Source: Thiohalophilus sp. (GTDB lineage: Bacteria > Pseudomonadota > Gammaproteobacteria > UBA6429 > Thiohalophilaceae). Taken from it: a stretch of DNA of 64,000 nt. The position numbers and the translations under genes were made by a program. Shown here piece after piece: positions 62,116 through 64,000 of the stretch. The stretch is taken from contig NZ_JAXHMV010000014.1 in the NCBI RefSeq assembly GCF_034521165.1, forward strand, positions 62,001 through 126,000, in the 5' to 3' direction. Positions within the stretch are counted from its first letter, which is position 1, and the number at the start of each line of letters is the position of its first letter. Below the pieces are notes generated by a model that was not told where the DNA came from, did not search any database, and saw only the letters and a list, made by a program, of their open reading frames with translations.

Positions 62116-62304
62116 TTATTTGACCTTGCAGGTCTTGATCCCCAGCAGTGAATAGGCCGGACACCAGCCTATCAGGCCGGTTGCCAGGGGGACTACGCCA
62201 ATCCAGCCCCAGGGACCGATACTGCCCGCCAGGGTCAGTCCGATCAGTACCAGACCGGCAATAACCCGAATTCCGCGATCCACACCACCTTCATTTATGC
62301 TCAT
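62116..62304 (-). CDS. DUF2892-family membrane protein
   Basis: The 62-residue protein has two membrane segments (VIAGLVLIGLTLAG; WIGVVPLATGLIGW) around an NEGGVDRGIR start. A C-terminal CPAYSLLGIKTC motif is typical of YgaP-like inner-membrane proteins. Such proteins often accompany rhodanese or Crp/Fnr genes, and a Crp/Fnr gene follows here on the same strand upstream. Confidence 0.88.
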   Translation of the reverse strand: MSINEGGVDRGIRVIAGLVLIGLTLAGSIGPWGWIGVVPLATGLIGWCPAYSLLGIKTCKVK

Positions 62305-62377
62305 TACCGCTTCTCCTGTGTCAATAAACCTGTGATTAACAGCATGCGGTAATCGGTGGGCGATTTCAGTGACATTG

Positions 62378-63052
62378 TCACACAGCGTGTTGCGCCAATG
62401 TCTCCAGGCTGTCGTGTTGTACCAGGGTGATACTGGAACGCTGCAGGCGCAGCAGGCCCCGGCCTTCCAGACGCTTCAGGTGCCGGGAGACCACTTCCCG
62501 GGCACTGCCCAGTTCGCTGGCGAGATCCTGATGAGTAACATGCAAGTGCCCTTGCGAATCGGCATGCGCCAGCAGATAGCGAGCCAGACGGCGTTCCACT
62601 GACTGGAAAGCCACTTCATCGATGCGCCGGATCACGTCAGCCAGGCGTTGGCCCAGGCTGGCGAAGACAAAGCGGCGAAAGGTGGCCGACCCTTCCAGTC
62701 CCGTTTCGAATTCGCGCCGACGCAGGGTCAGGGCTTCGACCTCGGTGTCGGTGATCCCTTCCGCCGGATAGTGTTCACCCGCGAGCAGGCAGGACGTGGT
62801 GAGGATACAGGTCTGACCGGGACCAACCCGGTACAGCACGGCTTCACGACCGCTTTCGGTGATCATCCGCACGCGTACCGAGCCGGCAACCACCAGCAGG
62901 TATTGCTCACAGGCATTGCCGACATGAAACACAGGCTGCCCCGCCGGCAGCCGTGCCAGCCCGGCGTGCTCGCGCAAGGACTGCATCACCGGGGTATCGT
63001 CCGTTGCCAGTTCAGGGAAGTATTGTTGCCAGAGTTGTTGGATATCCGCCAT
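62378..63052 (-). CDS. Crp/Fnr-family transcription regulator
   Basis: About 224 residues are encoded. The ATG at 63052 (MADIQQLW) is chosen because GGAG lies 6 bp upstream; a GTG 12 bases earlier is less likely. A cyclic-nucleotide-binding-type domain covers about 30-125. A winged helix (HQDLASELGSAREVVSRHLKRLEGRGL) follows. The Fnr iron-sulfur cysteines are absent, so the signal is unknown. It may control the DUF2892 gene downstream. Confidence 0.9.
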   Translation of the reverse strand: MADIQQLWQQYFPELATDDTPVMQSLREHAGLARLPAGQPVFHVGNACEQYLLVVAGSVRVRMITESGREAVLYRVGPGQTCILTTSCLLAGEHYPAEGITDTEVEALTLRRREFETGLEGSATFRRFVFASLGQRLADVIRRIDEVAFQSVERRLARYLLAHADSQGHLHVTHQDLASELGSAREVVSRHLKRLEGRGLLRLQRSSITLVQHDSLETLAQHAV

Positions 63053-63104
63053 TGTCTGCTCCACCGGTATGGCCTGTAGCGCCCATTCCGGGCATTTTTC
63101 TTTT

Positions 63105-63192
63105 AGTGACTTTTCTTGGACAAGTAAGAAAAGTCACTCGCCGCGCGGGCACGAGAGCCCGCTTTCAAGATCCAGGGCGCCCGCAGGGCGAC
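63105..63192. repeat. Structured repeat (copy B)
   Basis: A 13-bp perfect stem (63105-63117 with 63126-63138) is followed by a GCGGGC/GCCCGC stem (63145-63162). The 33-bp tail at 63160-63192 matches the tail of copy A at 27 of 33 positions. No gene is supported in the 63053-63377 gap. Confidence 0.7.
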
Positions 63193-63377
63193 AGCCACTT
63201 ACCATAATATGATATGGTCTGGCCAAGTCAGATTGCCCGATATCGTATAGCTCTATCGAGCCTGACAATATTTTTTATCCCCTCTTCTTAACCGTTATTC
63301 CGGGCATCCCTGCCTCCACGCGGGCCAGCCTTCGGCTGTTCAATCTGCTCCGGCAATTGTCCTGGAGATGGAACAAA

Positions 63378-63761
63378 TCAAAGGGTGACCAGCCACCCCA
63401 GCGGATGGTGATACAACGCCACGCTGACCATGTAGACAAACACCAGGATCGCCACCAGCCAGTACGCGACCCGCTCACGCCGGGTTCGGGCAAAGCGAAA
63501 CACCATCAGTCCAAGCCCGATATACACCAGCAAGGCGATCAGCTTGGCGGTGAGCCAGCCGTGCACCAGCGGGTACTGCTGGATCAGCACGGCCATCCAG
63601 ATGCCGCTGGCCAGCAATACCGTATCGTTGATATGCGGGACAATCTTTACCCATTTCTGACGCATGAAGCCCATATTCATGAACAGTCCCAGGCCCCGGA
63701 TGACAAACAGACTGATCGTGATGATGACCGTACTGACATGAATAATTTTCAACCAACCCAT
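63378..63761 (-). CDS. SirB2-family membrane protein
   Basis: The 127-residue protein has four membrane segments, including IIHVSTVIITISLFVIRGLG, HINDTVLLASGIWMAVLI and AYWLVAILVFVYMVSVALYHHP. The His-rich pattern is typical of SirB2. Function is unknown; some members sit near cytochrome or nitrite genes. It is upstream of the structured repeat and downstream of the window-end repeat. Confidence 0.9.
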   Translation of the reverse strand: MGWLKIIHVSTVIITISLFVIRGLGLFMNMGFMRQKWVKIVPHINDTVLLASGIWMAVLIQQYPLVHGWLTAKLIALLVYIGLGLMVFRFARTRRERVAYWLVAILVFVYMVSVALYHHPLGWLVTL

Positions 63762-63845
63762 TAATCAAATCCACTCGAAGTTTTTTTAATTCCTGATTCA
63801 ATTGCCTTTCACCAAGACTCAAACCCGCAATGTAAAGTCGGATTT

Positions 63846-63939
63846 CTTTGCGTTCTCAGCGTCTCTGCGAGAGATATAATCGAATTGTCTTTTTCGTAAA
63901 CTCAATATCCTCTCGCAAAGCGGAAAAGCACGCAAAAGC
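63846..63939. repeat. Octamer inverted repeat at window end
   Basis: Arms beginning CTTTGCGTTCTCAGCG at 63846 and ending GCACGCAAAAG at 63939 are reverse complements with iterated units. A further heptamer tract (AACTGCT type) follows at 63965-63990. Nothing coding was seen from 63762 to the window end. Confidence 0.7.
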
Positions 63940-64000
63940 AATCTGTTTTCCTTTGCAAGTGCTGCCAACTGCTAACTGCCCTCTGCTAACTATCTTTGAT

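Noticed and set aside
1..64000. tRNA genes or prophage
   Set aside because: No T-arm/anticodon pattern and no capsid, portal, integrase or terminase genes were seen.

Overview
The window comes from a gammaproteobacterial chromosome. The evidence is the lipid, envelope and housekeeping gene order (fabD-fabH-plsX-rpmF-yceD; rne, rluC, HAD, sppA, yceF; comEC-exbB-exbD-msbA-lpxK-ycaR; lolC-lolD; mfd) and the overall GC-rich coding. Genus cannot be fixed from the sequence alone. No tRNA, rRNA, CRISPR array, origin or prophage was recognised.

Layout. 0-3.4 kb: fatty-acid and phospholipid initiation genes on the minus strand. 3.6-7.7 kb: two-subunit pyruvate carboxylase (pycA, pycB) and yceF. 7.8-16.9 kb: an AT-richer accessory block (locus A) with a glycosyltransferase/DUF218 fusion and a minus-strand operon encoding an acyl carrier protein, two hotdog dehydratases, a ketoreductase, a lysophospholipid-type acyltransferase, a LolA-like carrier and an MMPL exporter, plus a small HTH regulator and an alpha/beta hydrolase. 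16.9-25.7 kb: sppA, HAD phosphatase, rluC, rne with a long structured leader, a DUF4010 membrane protein and a phasin-like protein with a histone-like Lys/Ala tail. 25.8-34 kb: TatD, TcdA, a B12-dependent-type radical SAM protein, GreB, a COG0523 GTPase, an intact ISL3 element, a tyrosine phosphatase and AmrS. 34-43.8 kb: lipid A and lipoprotein export genes, ExbBD, ComEC and SfsA. 44.3-53.7 kb: the agmatine-to-putrescine genes aguA and aguB, separated by locus B. Locus B holds a flavin halogenase-like enzyme, a ketosynthase with a chain-length-factor partner, an AMP-dependent ligase, a membrane protein and a FkbO/Hyg5/XanB2-type chorismatase. 53.9-60.7 kb: envelope proteins, mfd and an IS481 element. 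60.8-64 kb: small accessory genes, structured repeats, a Crp/Fnr regulator and SirB2.

Main result. Loci A and B lie about 30 kb apart and are complementary. Together they give a nearly complete xanthomonadin-like aryl polyene pathway: chorismate to hydroxybenzoate, activation onto the ACP, KS/CLF extension, reduction, dehydration, halogenation, then acyl transfer and export. Neither locus is complete alone. Each appears to interrupt a gene neighbourhood that is contiguous in relatives.

A second theme is a family of intergenic repeats. Each is built from 7-8 bp iterations arranged as inverted arms. At least nine loci carry them, and both insertion sequences sit inside one with clean target duplications.
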